A stretch of 64,000 bases of DNA from Scleroderma bovista (taxonomy: Eukaryota; Basidiomycota; Agaricomycetes; Boletales; Sclerodermataceae): positions 62,001-126,000 of the forward strand of contig JAYMGJ010000287.1 in NCBI GenBank assembly GCA_037178675.1. The letters are read 5' to 3'. The position numbers and the translations under genes were made by a program. This document shows positions 47,551-58,600 of the stretch, piece by piece. The notes beneath the pieces were generated by a model. That model searched no databases. It was not told the DNA's origin and saw only the letters and a program-made list of their open reading frames with translations. Each line of letters opens with the position of its first letter. The first letter of the stretch is position 1.

Positions 47551-47930
47551 ATCAATCATGTGGTTGTGTAGCGGTGTGTCAGGATGCTTCCAGCAGCATG
47601 TGCCGCAATGATGATGATGCCGAATTGTTGATTGTGCCGCAATGTTGGCTGTGCCGAATGGTTGATTGTGCCGCAATGTTGAGCCAGAATGGTGATTGTG
47701 CTGAACTGTTGATTGTGCTGCAGTGTTGCTCCGCCGCAATGTTGCCTGTGCTGGAGTGTTGACTGGGCTGGACTAATGATGGTGCCGAAGTGTTGATTGT
47801 GCCGATGGAGTGTTGATTGTGCTGGCCTGTTGACTCCCAGGATGTGGATCCTGCCAGAGTGTTGACTGTGCTGCAAGGTTGATTGTGCTGAAGTATTGAT
47901 TGTGCTGGCCTGTTAACTGCTGTGTATTCG
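47551..47930 (-). repeat. Extra arm of the foldback repeat family
   Basis: Begins CATCAATCATGTGGTTGTGTAG and continues with GTTGATTGTGCCGCAATG-type units. It has the same orientation and start as the right foldback arm at 49975, and is inverted relative to the array at 48000-48370. Confidence 0.7.
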
Positions 47931-47989
47931 AACACATGCAACCGTGCGGCACATTCATAATTCCAGAAAATTCAACATTTTAGCACAGT

Positions 47990-50215
47990 TAACAGTTCAG
48001 CACAATGAAGATTTTGGCACAATTATCATTCTGGCAGAGTCAACATTGTGGCAGAGTCAACACTGCAGCAGAGTCAACACTGCGGCACAATCAACCCTCC
48101 GGCACAGTCAACACTGTGGCACAATCAACACTGCAGCACAATCAACCCTACGGCACAATCAACATTGTGGCAGAGTCAACACTGTGGCACAATCAACCCT
48201 CTGGCACAGTCAACATTGCGGCAGAGTCAACACTGTGGCACAATCAACAGTTCGGCACAATCACCATTCTGGCTCAACATTGTGGCAGAGTCAGCCCTGC
48301 GGCGCAATCAACCGTTCAGCACATTCATCATTTTGGCACAGTTAACAGTTCGGCACAATGAACAATTTGGCACTATCATCATTGCACATGTTGCCAGAAG
48401 CATCCTGACACACCACTACACAACAGCATGATTGATGCTAGATTAGTTCACTCTGCCAGAATTATATTTGTGCCAAACTATTGAATCTGCCGGAATGATA
48501 AATGTGCTGCAGAGTTACATGTGCCAGAGTACACAGCAATCAGTGATGTTCACCCCATGGATGCTACTGCCATTGAGGCACTGCACACCCTCACTCAGAC
48601 AGAACCAGCAGAGCAAGAGAGATGTGACTGCAGCTATTTCCGCAGGCAGTCAATGCGGATCAAGTTGGAACCGACTGTCAACACTGAAAATGATGAGAAG
48701 CTCACAGGAGCATCAGCCTTGAGGAGAAACCATTGTGAATGAGTGGCCCATATGCACACACCTGCAAAAGGAAGAAAAGTAGCTGGGGAAGAAGAGAAAT
48801 GTACACAATGCAAGGAGAGAGACACTGCAAGCATTTCCCAATGTTTCATGACAAAACATTGTAAAAAAGTAGAAGAAAGAGATACTCTTTTATTTACAAT
48901 TTTGTTCAACAAAAAAGACAAATATCATACAGCATTATTTTTATCATTTTTGTGTCAAGACATGATTTGAGATCATTTCTTATGTTGAGAGTATAAAATA
49001 TTTAACCTTTTTCTTTTGCCTGTCCCTTGCAAAACAAATTAAGAAATAACAATGTAAATTTTCCCACAGCAAGCATTTTCAAATTTCTGCAGTGAAAAAT
49101 TGAATCAAAAGATACTCTATTCCACAAAAATAAATGTTTAGGAAATATGCTATATATTTTTGGTCATAACACTCTAGCCAGCCAATCAGTATCCAGAAAC
49201 AATCATGTTTCTTGAAGAAAAATCTATTGTTTTCTTTCAACATGTTTTTAGAAATAATATGATATCTTATTTCTAATAAAACATACTGAAATTCTTGCTA
49301 TGAAAAAGTTACATTTTCTTTTCTTTATTTGTTTTTCAAGGAACAGGAAGAAGAAAAAGGTTAAATTTTTTATAGTTCTAACATATGAAATGATCTCAAA
49401 TGATGTTTTGTCAAAGAAAATGACAAAATGATGCTGTATGATATTTGTGTTTTTTGTCAAACAAAATTGTAAATAAAAGAGTATCTCTTTCTTCTATATT
49501 TTTATAATGTTTTGTCATAAAACCTTGAAAAATGCTTGCAGTGAGATTTACTGTGTGTTGTTGAGGTCGAACACTCGACCTGGTTTTGCAGTAAGTCTCT
49601 CTCTTTGCACTGTGCACACTTGTCTTCTTTCCCAGCTACTTCAAATCCTTCTGCAGGTGCATATGGACCACTCATCAGCAATGGTTTCTCCTCAAGGCTG
49701 ATGCTCCTGCAAGCTTCTCATCATCAGTGTTGACAGTCAGTTCCAACTTGATCCACATTGACCACCTGTGGAAATAGCTGCGGTCACATCTCTCTTGCTC
49801 TGCTGGTTCTGTCTGAGTGAGGGTGTGCAGTGCCTCAATGGCAGTAGCATCCATGGGGTGAACATCACTGATTGCTGTGTACTCTGGCACATGTAACTCT
49901 GCAGCACATTTATCATTCCGGCAGATTCAACAGTTTGGCACAATTATAATTCTGGCAGAGTGAACTAATCTAGCATCAATCATGCTGTTGTGTAGTGGTG
50001 TGTCAGGATGCTTCTGGCAACATGTGCAATGATGATAGTGCTGAATTGTTCATTGTGCCGAACTGTTAACTGTGCCAAAATGATGAATGTGCTGAACGGT
50101 TGATTGTGCTGCAGTGTTGACTCTGCCGCAGTGTTGGCTCTGCCGCAATGTTGACTGTGCCGGAGGGTTGAATGTGCCACAATGTTGAGCATGCCGAGCG
50201 GCACCACATCCCATC
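47990..50215. repeat. Foldback element: long imperfect inverted repeat (arms about 1.0 kb and 0.9 kb)
   Basis: Left arm about 47990-49085, right arm about 49290-50215, AT-rich spacer of about 200 bp. Matching landmarks: GCATGATTGATGCTAG (48425) against CTAGCATCAATCATGC (about 49969); GATGCTACTGCCATTGAGGC (48562) against its reverse complement near 49833; the TTTTTCATAG/ATGATCTCAAATCATG phrases near the centre. The outer part of the left arm is an array of GGCACAATCAAC/GGCAGAGTCAAC units, longer than on the right. The inner halves are AT-rich and lie outside any gene. This architecture fits a foldback or MITE-like transposon with subterminal repeats. Confidence 0.8.
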
Positions 50216-50330
50216 GGCACAACACATGTTCAGATAGTATCTACTACAAACTACTTCCAACAAATTTGGACTACATACCATCAGAATTACATTTTAGTAC
50301 AACAGACAATCATATCAGGAAGCTAATTAT

Positions 50331-51244
50331 TCAATGTTTCACCAGTGCATTGCGGACATTATCTGGTGTCACCCAATCAAGAGGCCGTGGCACCCTCAAC
50401 CAATGGTGAATATTATCCCTCATATAATACACCAAACAGCACCTCTCTCCGTCAACCTTGTTGACGCTGTGCCGAAAGAGCTGGCCAGAAAATGCAATGA
50501 CAGTGCCGGGATTGTACAATACCTGAATCCCAAGACTGGGAATGTGCAGTGCACAATCATCATAATTACCAACACTGACTAGCATGTCGTACCAATCTGC
50601 TCGAGAGTGTGGGTCCCTGTGGAGGGGGGTGCTTCGATTGACAATTAGCGAGATATTGGTGAAGACAGTGGACCAATTTTCAAGTGCTGCCAGCATTCTG
50701 GGATCATGGCCAGTTGCCCAGTCAGTCAAGCGTTGCATGGCAAGGTGGCCGGCATCATATAGAGACGGATGGATAATGGAAAGAACACCTGCAAGTATGG
50801 CCGATGGAAGACATATATCCTTGCTCCATTGATAGCCGGTAGGACCAGCCAAAGCCTTGGACACCCCCGGAATGTCATTGGGGGTCTAGCAGAAGATCAA
50901 ACAAGTGCATCATCAAAAGAAGGAAGGTACTCACAGAATGGCCAAGCATGTGCCATGCTGGAGAGAATTCCAAGCACCCGAAAATATCCACGTCATCCTT
51001 GAAATACTGGTGTTGTACACCATGATTGGTTAGTAATACTCTCTTCCAGTGGATCTGCAAGTGGATCTATGAATGCCGTGATGTGCTCCTAGAAACAAAG
51101 GCCTCAACAGTGGACAATGAGAGTGGAATGATACCATACTTGGATGCAGGAAGCTAGAGCTCCAGGCAGATACCACAATGCAATTGTGTCGCCTTCTCCC
51201 AGAATAATGGTGGGCCGGGAAAGGGTCCCAGTCAAAGAGGAAGG
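50331..51244 (-). CDS. TET/JBP-type 2-oxoglutarate/Fe(II) dioxygenase, catalytic part
   Basis: C-terminal catalytic part of a fungal TET/JBP-family dioxygenase, a family that oxidises methylcytosine in DNA. The last exon (from about 50882 to stop 50331) contains the iron site: STPLHRDPHSRADWYDMLVS gives the HxD pair, SGQLFRHSV the distal His, and GERCCLVYYMRDNIHHWL the Arg that binds 2-oxoglutarate. Upstream exons give LEFSPAWHMLGHS and IILGEGDTIALWYLPGALAS, as in Agaricomycete members. The frame between these two upstream pieces (about 51010-51030) does not join cleanly, so a frameshift or missed short intron is possible. The 5' side ends at a copia insertion (target ATGTC 51245-51249). All iron and cofactor ligands are intact in the last exon. 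Activity on DNA is inferred from the family. Confidence 0.78.
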
Positions 51245-51249
51245 ATGTC
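51245..51249. repeat. Left target-site duplication of the copia element (ATGTC)
   Basis: ATGTC here is repeated at 55998-56002 directly after the 3' LTR. Confidence 0.9.
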
Positions 51250-51439
51250 TGTTGAGGCTGGCATAGCCACAAGCTGGCAGCCACAGTACCTCCTAACCCC
51301 CTTATTATATAGTATATATCTCGAGTAGAATAAAGGGGGTGAATAAGAATCTGCTCACCCCCACCTTATCTGTTCTGAGTCTAGCCAAGCTTCTGCTTCC
51401 ATCTCTCTGACATATCTCTCACATCACTTATTCACAACA
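51250..51439 (+). repeat. 5' LTR of the copia element
   Basis: 190 bp, TGTTGAGGCTGG...TTCACAACA. A TATTATATAGTATATA promoter-like stretch lies at about 51302. Compared with the 3' LTR it differs at four positions, three of which are CpG in one copy and CpA in the other. Confidence 0.95.
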
Positions 51440-51451
51440 GGTTATGAGCCC
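51440..51451 (+). promoter_or_regulatory. Primer-binding site, complementary to the initiator tRNA-Met anticodon region
   Basis: GGTTATGAGCCC directly follows the 5' LTR. It is the reverse complement of GGGCTCATAACC, the anticodon stem-loop region of initiator tRNA-Met. This matches the half-tRNA priming mode known from Drosophila copia and Ty5. Confidence 0.75.
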
Positions 51452-51545
51452 CATCTGCTCTTAACTAGGCAAGCAGAACAGTCATTGAACCAAAGCTAAC
51501 TACACCACCAAGAACTATCCCCATCCCTATCCTGCTACTATCCAT

Positions 51546-54500
51546 ATGGATGTGCTACACTTGTATGACGACCCGGATGAACGGAACCCCGGCGACGCGC
51601 CTCCACCAGTACCTCCGCCAGTACCACCATTCAAAGACAAATGTTTCCTTGGTGCTATATCCTCCTTTAAAACACCCGAACCCCTAAAAGATGACAACTG
51701 GGTGGCTTGGAAGGGCCAAATCTGGCCCATGCTCGAACTGAATGGTGTATGGTCCCACTGTGAAGGTGTGAATAACCCCCCAGAGGAGGAGACGCCTGAG
51801 CGCAGAGATTGGGACACCGCGGAAGGCGTCGCACGCGTGCTTATCTCGAATAACATTTCGGCACCGCAGTTTGTCCATGTCTCGCAGGCAACGTCTGTGA
51901 AGCAGATGTGGGAGAACCTAAAGGCAGTACATGAGCATCGTGGACAGCAGAGTATTACCGCGCTGAGACGCACCTTGTATCAGATGCGCGCCAGAGATGG
52001 AGACAACATTGTCGCCCACCTGATGAAAATGTGCTTGATCCAGGCCGAGCTCCACCACATGGGCTCGATGGTACCTGATGGGGACTTCATAAATATATTA
52101 GTGTTGTTGTTGCCAGCGTCATGGGATCCATTTACGACATCCTATCTTGGGTCACAGACTGGAGACAAAGTCTTGACATTGCAGCAGTTCATCGCGATCA
52201 TCCGTGATGAGTGCAACCGACGAAAGGCCGGTACTGGAGATGCTGAGGGTGTGGAGACTGCGTTAGTGGCCCAGTCCTTGAAACATACTCCAAAGAAGAG
52301 AAAGGCAGCCGAAAAGGAAAAGACGAAAAAGGTGTGTTTTACCTGCGGCAAGACCAACCACTTGGTGAGGGATTGCTTTTTCAAGGGGAAGCCCAAGTGT
52401 GGAAATTGTGGCCATTTCAACCACGAAACCTCCGAGTGCAGGAGCGCTGCAAAGGGGAAGGAAACCACAATAGAGAGCGTGACCACAGAAAATGGGAAGC
52501 GCCGCAAAGTGGAATGTGCACAGCAGGCATGTGATGTCCAAGAAGACGATGAGATGGAAGACGGCACATATGTCGCTAAAAATAAATTGTCATCCGACTG
52601 TGCTGACATCAGTCCCAACTCTTGGTTAGCAGACTCAGCAGCATCCTCACATTTATCGAACCAGCGTGAAGTGTTCACACAGTTCACACCACTCACAAAG
52701 ACCATAAGGGGAGTGGGTGACACGGATGTTCTGGTTGAGGGCAAAGGAACAGTAAAATTGAAAAGTCGGGTTGATAAACAACCATTTGTGATCATACTAA
52801 AAAATGTGCTATATGTACCAAAGGCACCAAACAACCTTCTCTCCATCTCTCAGTTGGATGAAAGCGGCGGTCGCACGATTGTGGGGGATGGATGCATCCA
52901 CCTATATGATAAAAATAAGAATTTGATTGCTGTTGGACGGAAAGTTGAGAGAATGTACTTACTAGACGTCACAGCACATCCAGCCCTTGAACGGGCGGCC
53001 TTCTTGACGGAGATGGCAGGTACATGGCAAGATTGGCACTGCCAATTTGGGCACATAGGCGTAAGTGGTCTACAGCGCACACTAAAGGGTCAACTTGTAA
53101 CAGGAATGGCAGTGAATGACGCCGACTTGCCAGAGTTTGATTGTGCTGCTTGCACCCAGGCTAAGCTGACACACGTGCCATTTCCGCGCCAGAGCAAGCA
53201 CCGCACTACTCGACCAGGCGACTTGACACATACAGACCTATGGGAATGCTGTACTACAGGCATACACAGTGTGAGATACTTTATCTCCTTTGTCGATGAT
53301 TGCAGCCGATGTATATCCATTGAGTTCCTGCGGACGAAGGATCAAGCACCTGAAAAGTTCAGGAATTATGTGGCTTACCTTGAGTGCCAATATGACATGT
53401 CCCCCAAACGGTTTCGCGCCAACAACGGCGGCGAATACATCACCGGCGATCTACAGAGGTGGTGTGCATCGAAGGGCATAAAGCTAGAATACACAGTGCC
53501 ATACTCACCGGCGCAAAACAGTGTTGCAGAACACATGAATCATACCTTGGCCAAATTGGCCCATGCTATGATCTTTTCCACACAGACACCACAATTCCTC
53601 TGGCCCGAGGCCATCACACACGCTGCCTACCTGCGCAACCAAACACATACGTGTGCACTCGACTCGAAGACGCCATTTGAAGCATGGAATGGACGAAAAC
53701 CGGACATTTTGCATTTGTGCAAGTTTGGGAGCCTGGTATGGATCCTAAACGAGGGTCAGCTCACCAAGCTCCAACCCAGAAGCACAAAACATACCTTTGT
53801 GGGCTTTGTGGATGGGCCCAAGGCCATCAAATACTATGATGCCTCAACGAGACAGGTGTGTGCCTCTCGGAACTTTCAGTTCCCAACTCTGTCAGTGCCC
53901 CAAACACAGCCAAACATGAATGACACTCCGCCGCATGAGAGCCTGACACAGAGTGGAGGAAAGTCAGCATCCGACAGGACAGATAGTGAAGACAGAAAAA
54001 TCACTGAGATCACTCACCCGCGTGAGAGTAGCAATGACAGCAGTAAAAGAAGAAGAGGGCGAACCGCTGACGAAGCACCAAGCGGCGAAGTCAGAAAGAG
54101 TCAAAGACAAAAAAGAACGCACAACTATCGTCTGCTGGACAACCCTTGGGCAGATGAACCCGACGAAGCAGGTACTAGGACAGCACAGATCTCCGGTGAG
54201 ATGGCAGACATGACCTCCGCCGAGAGGGTCTATGCTATGTCAAACGAGCCAAGCGCTGGGTGTGACACCCCTAAAGACTTGAGAGAGGCATGGCAATCTT
54301 CGGATTGGCCAGACTGGGAGAAGGCCATACAAGCTGAACTAGACCAGCTACACAAAATGGGTACTTGGGAGTTAGTAGACCCGCCTGAAGGGCGCACTCA
54401 AATCACAAATAAGTGGGTACAATAAAGATGGCAATTTGCAAAAATACAAGGCCAGGCTGGTCGCCCACGGTTACTCACAACAGCCGGGCATGGACTATAA

Positions 54501-55800
54501 CGACACATTCTCACCAGTTGTTTGCCTAGAGACCATCCGGACCCTGTTAGCCTTGGCAGTGACTGAGGATTGGGAAATACAACAAATGGATGTTAAAGGT
54601 GCTTACCTCAATGGAACCATAAAGGAGCAGATATATATGAAACAGCCCAAAGGCTTCGACAATGGGACAGGCTGTGTTTGCCACTTGATTAAGTCCCTAT
54701 ATGGTCTTAAACAGGCCGGGCGCAAGTGGAACGAAGAGCTTAATAAACAACTTGAGTCCCTAGGATGGAGGCCTACTATGGTTGACCCTTGCACCTATGT
54801 CAGAAGAAAGACAGACGGTATTGAAGTCGTTGCTGTGTGAGTTGACGATCTATTGCTTTTTGCGAGCGATAGTAATCTAATGGATAACATGAAGCTCGAG
54901 TTAAAAGAGATTTTCGAGATAACTGACCTTGGAGAGCCAGCAAAAATTGTCGGCATTGAGATTGAGCGGGATCGTGTGAAACGAATGATCAAGATCTCAC
55001 AGAAACAGTTAATCGAGGGCATCTTACAACGAGAAGGACTAGAAAACGCTCACCCGGTGGCTATCCCTATGGATCCCAATGTACGGCTTCAACCGTCTGA
55101 AGGGGAGTCCGAGGGAAAAAGCAACAGCTACGTGTCAGTAATTGGCTCATTGATGTACTTGGCCATTGCAACGAGACCAGACATCGCATATGCTGTCTTC
55201 AGGCTTGGATTGTATATGGCGAATCCCATGCTGTCACACTGGACAGTGGCTAAGTGAGTCCTAAGGTACCTGTCAGGAACTCGAGGTCAAGGGATAACAT
55301 ACCAAGCTGAAGAGACAGAGCCTAAGAACCGATTCTTCGGATATTCAGATGCGAGCTATGCAAATAACGATGATGCTACATCAGTATCGGGATATGTCTT
55401 CAACATGAGCAGAGGAGCGATCACATGGGGATCAAAGAAACAGACAAATGTGTCCTTATCCTCGACGGAATCCAAGTATATCGCACTGGCAGATGCAGCA
55501 CGTGAGGTCACATGGCTGCGGAATCTGTTAGAAGATCTGGGGTATAAGCAGCAGACACCTACCAAGTTGTACAGTGATAATAGTGGTGCACTAGCCATTG
55601 CTAAGAACCCACAGTACCATAAACGGACTAAGCATTTCGACACTCGGAACCATTACATAAGACAAAAGGTCAGGGAATCAGTGATCGAGATCGAATATTG
55701 TCTGACATCTGAGATGACTGCGGACATATTCACTAAGGCATTACCTAAGCCAAAGTTCCAGCTACATAGGACAGAGCTAGGGTTCCCAGCGCCAGCTTGA
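51546..55800 (+). pseudogene. Copia gag-pol polyprotein, broken
   Basis: Starts MDVLHLYDDPDERNPGD at 51546. Order: Gag with two CX2CX4HX4C knuckles (CFTCGKTNHLVRDC and CGNCGHFNHETSEC); protease (SWLADSAASSHLSN); integrase with its HHCC zinc region (QFGHIGVSGL...CAACTQAK) and core; RT (IQQMDVKGAYLNG, KSLYGLKQAGRKW); RNase H (GYSDASYANNDDATSVSGY, STESKYIALADAA). Defects: frame change with a small deletion near 54423 at the start of RT; TGA 54838-54840 just before the VDD catalytic motif; TGA 55255-55257. The second integrase Asp reads RANNGGEY in place of the family's D-N-G. The element cannot make a full polyprotein. Confidence 0.93.
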
Positions 55801-55807
55801 AGGGGAG
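55799..55807 (+). promoter_or_regulatory. Polypurine tract
   Basis: GAAGGGGAG lies directly before the 3' LTR and right at the gag-pol stop codon, as expected for plus-strand priming. Confidence 0.8.
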
Positions 55808-55997
55808 TGTTGAGGCTGGCATAGCCACAAGCTGGCAGCCACAGTACCTCCTAACCCCCTTATTATATAGTATATATCTCAAGTAGAATAAAGGGGGTGA
55901 ATAAGAATCTGCTCACCCCCACCTTATCTGTTCTGAGTCTAGCCAAGCTTCTGCTTCCATCTCTCTGACGTATCTCTCACGTCACTCATTCACAACA
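55808..55997 (+). repeat. 3' LTR of the copia element
   Basis: 190 bp, 186 identical to the 5' LTR; followed by the target duplication ATGTC (55998-56002). Confidence 0.95.
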
Positions 55998-56346
55998 ATG
56001 TCTACGGAGGACCCTAATCTCCTGTTGCTCATTTGTGCTGGATTGCATTGGTCCGATGCTTTCAGACAACCTAATCAAGTCAATGCCGCACGAAACTTCA
56101 GTGGATATCAAGGAAGGGATAATAGAACTATAAAAGAATTGGCTCACTCCGATTATGGTATGCCTGTGTGATGGTGGATACAATTTGGTTCATGGCTACA
56201 GTTGCATCCACCGGCAGGGACAGAAGTGTTTCTGGGGTGGGGGAATTTAAGTCTGGGAATGCTTCATTCAGGAAGCAGCGCCGCATATATGATGCCATGA
56301 TGTCAGACAAAGTATAGTTGGATGGCACGGCATTTGCACTGGCCAT
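55998..56346 (-). CDS. Candidate 5' exons of the interrupted TET/JBP-type gene
   Basis: On the minus strand a frame begins at ATG 56346 (MASANAVPSNYTLSDIMASY), continues through AFPDLNSPTPETLLSLPVDA to a GT at 56181, and is followed by further readable sequence (STEVSCGIDLIRLSESIG) up to the copia junction. Strand, position and distance fit the missing N-terminal part of the dioxygenase gene split by the element. I cannot show homology for this part, so the link is by position only. Confidence 0.4.
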
Positions 56347-56602
56347 TGGATACAGGACGACTTTTGACAATGTGGGGAGTAAAAATTTTAGTGGGGGATG
56401 TGTGGCAACCTGCAGACATTTGTTTGCAAATGGCAATGCAACACATTCCATTCTCAGCTAGATCCACTAAACAAGGCCGATCAGTGATTGGCCGGTGCAA
56501 AACAATGTGGTAATTATGCATCAGGTGACATGTGGACCATGAGAACATTGATTGCCTGAATGTTATAAGGCTTAGGGCGAATCGGCCATCACACCATCAA
56601 TC

Positions 56603-57393
56603 ATGAATAACACATCCGAACTGTGCGAAACCTGCGAACTGTCCATGGTATTGCAATACATTGGAGTCCGCTTTCGACAGTTGGTGCACGTGGTTCAACA
56701 ACAGCCTGAAGGGATGCTGGCCACAGCTGAATGGCATGCAAATGTACAAATGGAAGTGGTAAGTGGGGAATGATTACATTTGATTAACACACTCATGAGC
56801 CCCCAGGCAAATTTAGAATGTGTGCTTGCCGCATGCCAGGCTATGGGTGCGAAGATGATATTGCCAATGATGGCGAGCAGGGTGCACAGAATGGTCATAC
56901 TAGAAAATCTGCCGCCGGCAAGACTGTATGTGGCAATGCAACAGTTGAACATCTATCATGCAAAGGCTGCCAAAGTCCAGGTTCCAAGTATGCTGCAAGT
57001 GGCAAACTCGTGGTGGGTAAATGGCCACGGCCCATGTATGGCAGGGTACAGCACACAGCCACTGTGGGACATGGTATTGGAGGCAGAGGCATTCTTTCCG
57101 CCAGACCTGGTATGCTCCCTTATTCGTGTTGTGTTAGATACTAAAGCTTTTCCAAGGTTGCCAATAGAAAGCTCACCATTCTACTCACCGTTGGGTATAC
57201 CTCAGACGAGGCCTTGTCAAATGCACAGTACTTCTGCGACAATATGTTGCGGAGCTCAGACAATGCCCTCAAATATCATATGGAGGTGATGCAGCATTGT
57301 GCAAAAAGGATGGAGGACATTGAGATGCTAACCCATGCACCAAATGCATTGCAGCAGAAATGGGAGGAGTCATTGGATCGCCGCCATAGGTAA
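56603..57393 (+). CDS. Unrecognised three-exon protein, intact
   Basis: ATG 56603 (MNNTSELCETCELSMVLQYI) to stop 57393 with two clean introns (about 56760-56807 and 57108-57154). The first exon has a CETCEL motif; exon 2 is helical (LECVLAACQAMGAKMILPMM, ARLYVAMQQLNIYHAKAAK) and contains NSWWVNGHGPC; exon 3 ends in helices (LSNAQYFCDNMLRSSDNAL, RMEDIEMLTHAPNALQQKW). About 225 residues. No known domain is recognised. It lies divergently from the TET/JBP-type gene, about 260 bp from its putative start, so the two may share a promoter. Confidence 0.55.
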
Positions 57394-57689
57394 ACATTGT
57401 ATGAATACCTACATATATGTTCATCACAACAATAATTGGTTAATCAAATATCGGCCAAAGCGACACATGTGATATAATGTTGCCAGGTTAACAATAAGGC
57501 AGAAATCACACAGGGAACACATCAGCATGAATGGGAATAGCACATGTCTGGGTGGAGGTGTCGTCCACATCTTCCAATACAATGGGTGCCGCAAGTTGAT
57601 ATCTTATGCTGGTCGTCAAGTTTGCGGCTGTGATGGCTGTAACCAATCATGGCCAGGTGGCAGTGGTGGCCGCCACTATGACAAGTACA
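57394..57689. other. Spacer without a recognised gene
   Basis: Short frames only; the sequence grades into repeat block B. Confidence 0.4.
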
Positions 57690-58600
57690 GCCATGGTATC
57701 ATGGCAAAAGAAAGGTATGCCACAGCAATGCAGCCAGAGAACCAGGGATAGCCGCTGCTGCCGAAGGACTGTTAGCACCATGGTGGCCAAAGCAGCAGGG
57801 TAGCCATGGAATTGCAGCCAAGGGGCTAGAAGTAGCAGAGTAGGCCCCGCCTCCTGCAGTTCCCAAGGCATGCCACTAAAGTGGTGTCACACAATGTGTC
57901 AAGCCCCATATGATGGTGTCCCATGATTACATAACAGCCCCAGGTGCTGTATCCTCTATAAGAGCAGGAGGCCCTGGATATATTGTTCTCTATTCTATTA
58001 TAGAGCCCAACAAATAGGAGTGAGTAGGAGGGCTGCAGTGCCAGTGTCCTGTGCTTTGCATCATGCCCTAAATATGGTTTGCCGTTTCTGTTGGCAGGCC
58101 AGAGGAATAATGTGTTTCGGGCTTTGATCAGGCTGTAACAACAGAGTCCCTTTCTTACCAAAGGGCCATGGAACTATTGTCCCTTGCATTCCAATGGGCT
58201 GTGTGGAGACTGTACCTTTAAGGGGTGCTAGCCACAGGTGTGGTGTCCCATAACTGTGGGCAAGCCCTGGAGACAGTGTCATTTATAGTCAGTGCGCCCA
58301 GCATATGTGTTCAGTCTGACAGGCAATGGCCATGGTATCCCATAGCATTGGCAGGCCCTAGCAGAGGTGTTATCTAGCTATGTAGGCAAACCTTGCAAGT
58401 ACATTTTAAAGTGACAAGCCATGAATGGGGTGTCCCACAGGATTAAACAAGCCCTTAATGTGGGTACAACTATATAGTTGGGAAGGCATGTGGATAGGTG
58501 TCCCATTGAGTGCATTGGGCCACAAAGTTGATCTCCCTGTATACCCATCAGGCCCTAGATACTATGCCCTCTATATAGATGTATCGCCATGCATATAGTG
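57690..58600 (+). repeat. Diverged repeat block B (partner of 30800-31545)
   Basis: Shares ordered phrases with block A, for example CCTGTGCTTTGCAT, CCAATGGGCTG followed by TGTACCTTT, CAAGCCCTGGAG, CCCATAGCATT and AGAGGTGTTATC. Same orientation as block A, diverged by many substitutions and small indels. Confidence 0.6.

Larger units (their letters stand above)
51250..55997 (+). mobile_element. Complete but inactive Ty1/copia LTR retrotransposon
   Basis: A 4.75-kb element with two 190-bp LTRs (51250-51439 and 55808-55997), a primer-binding site next to the 5' LTR, a gag-pol frame in the copia order (protease, integrase, RT, RNase H), a polypurine tract before the 3' LTR, and a 5-bp target duplication ATGTC. 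The LTRs differ at four sites. The coding region is broken (see gag-pol). It is inserted in the reverse sense relative to the TET/JBP-type gene, whose pieces lie on both sides. Confidence 0.95.

Noticed and set aside
57527..57751. 74-codon frame with several Gly and Cys
   Set aside because: Short, lacks a family, and overlaps the start of repeat block B; not enough to call a gene.
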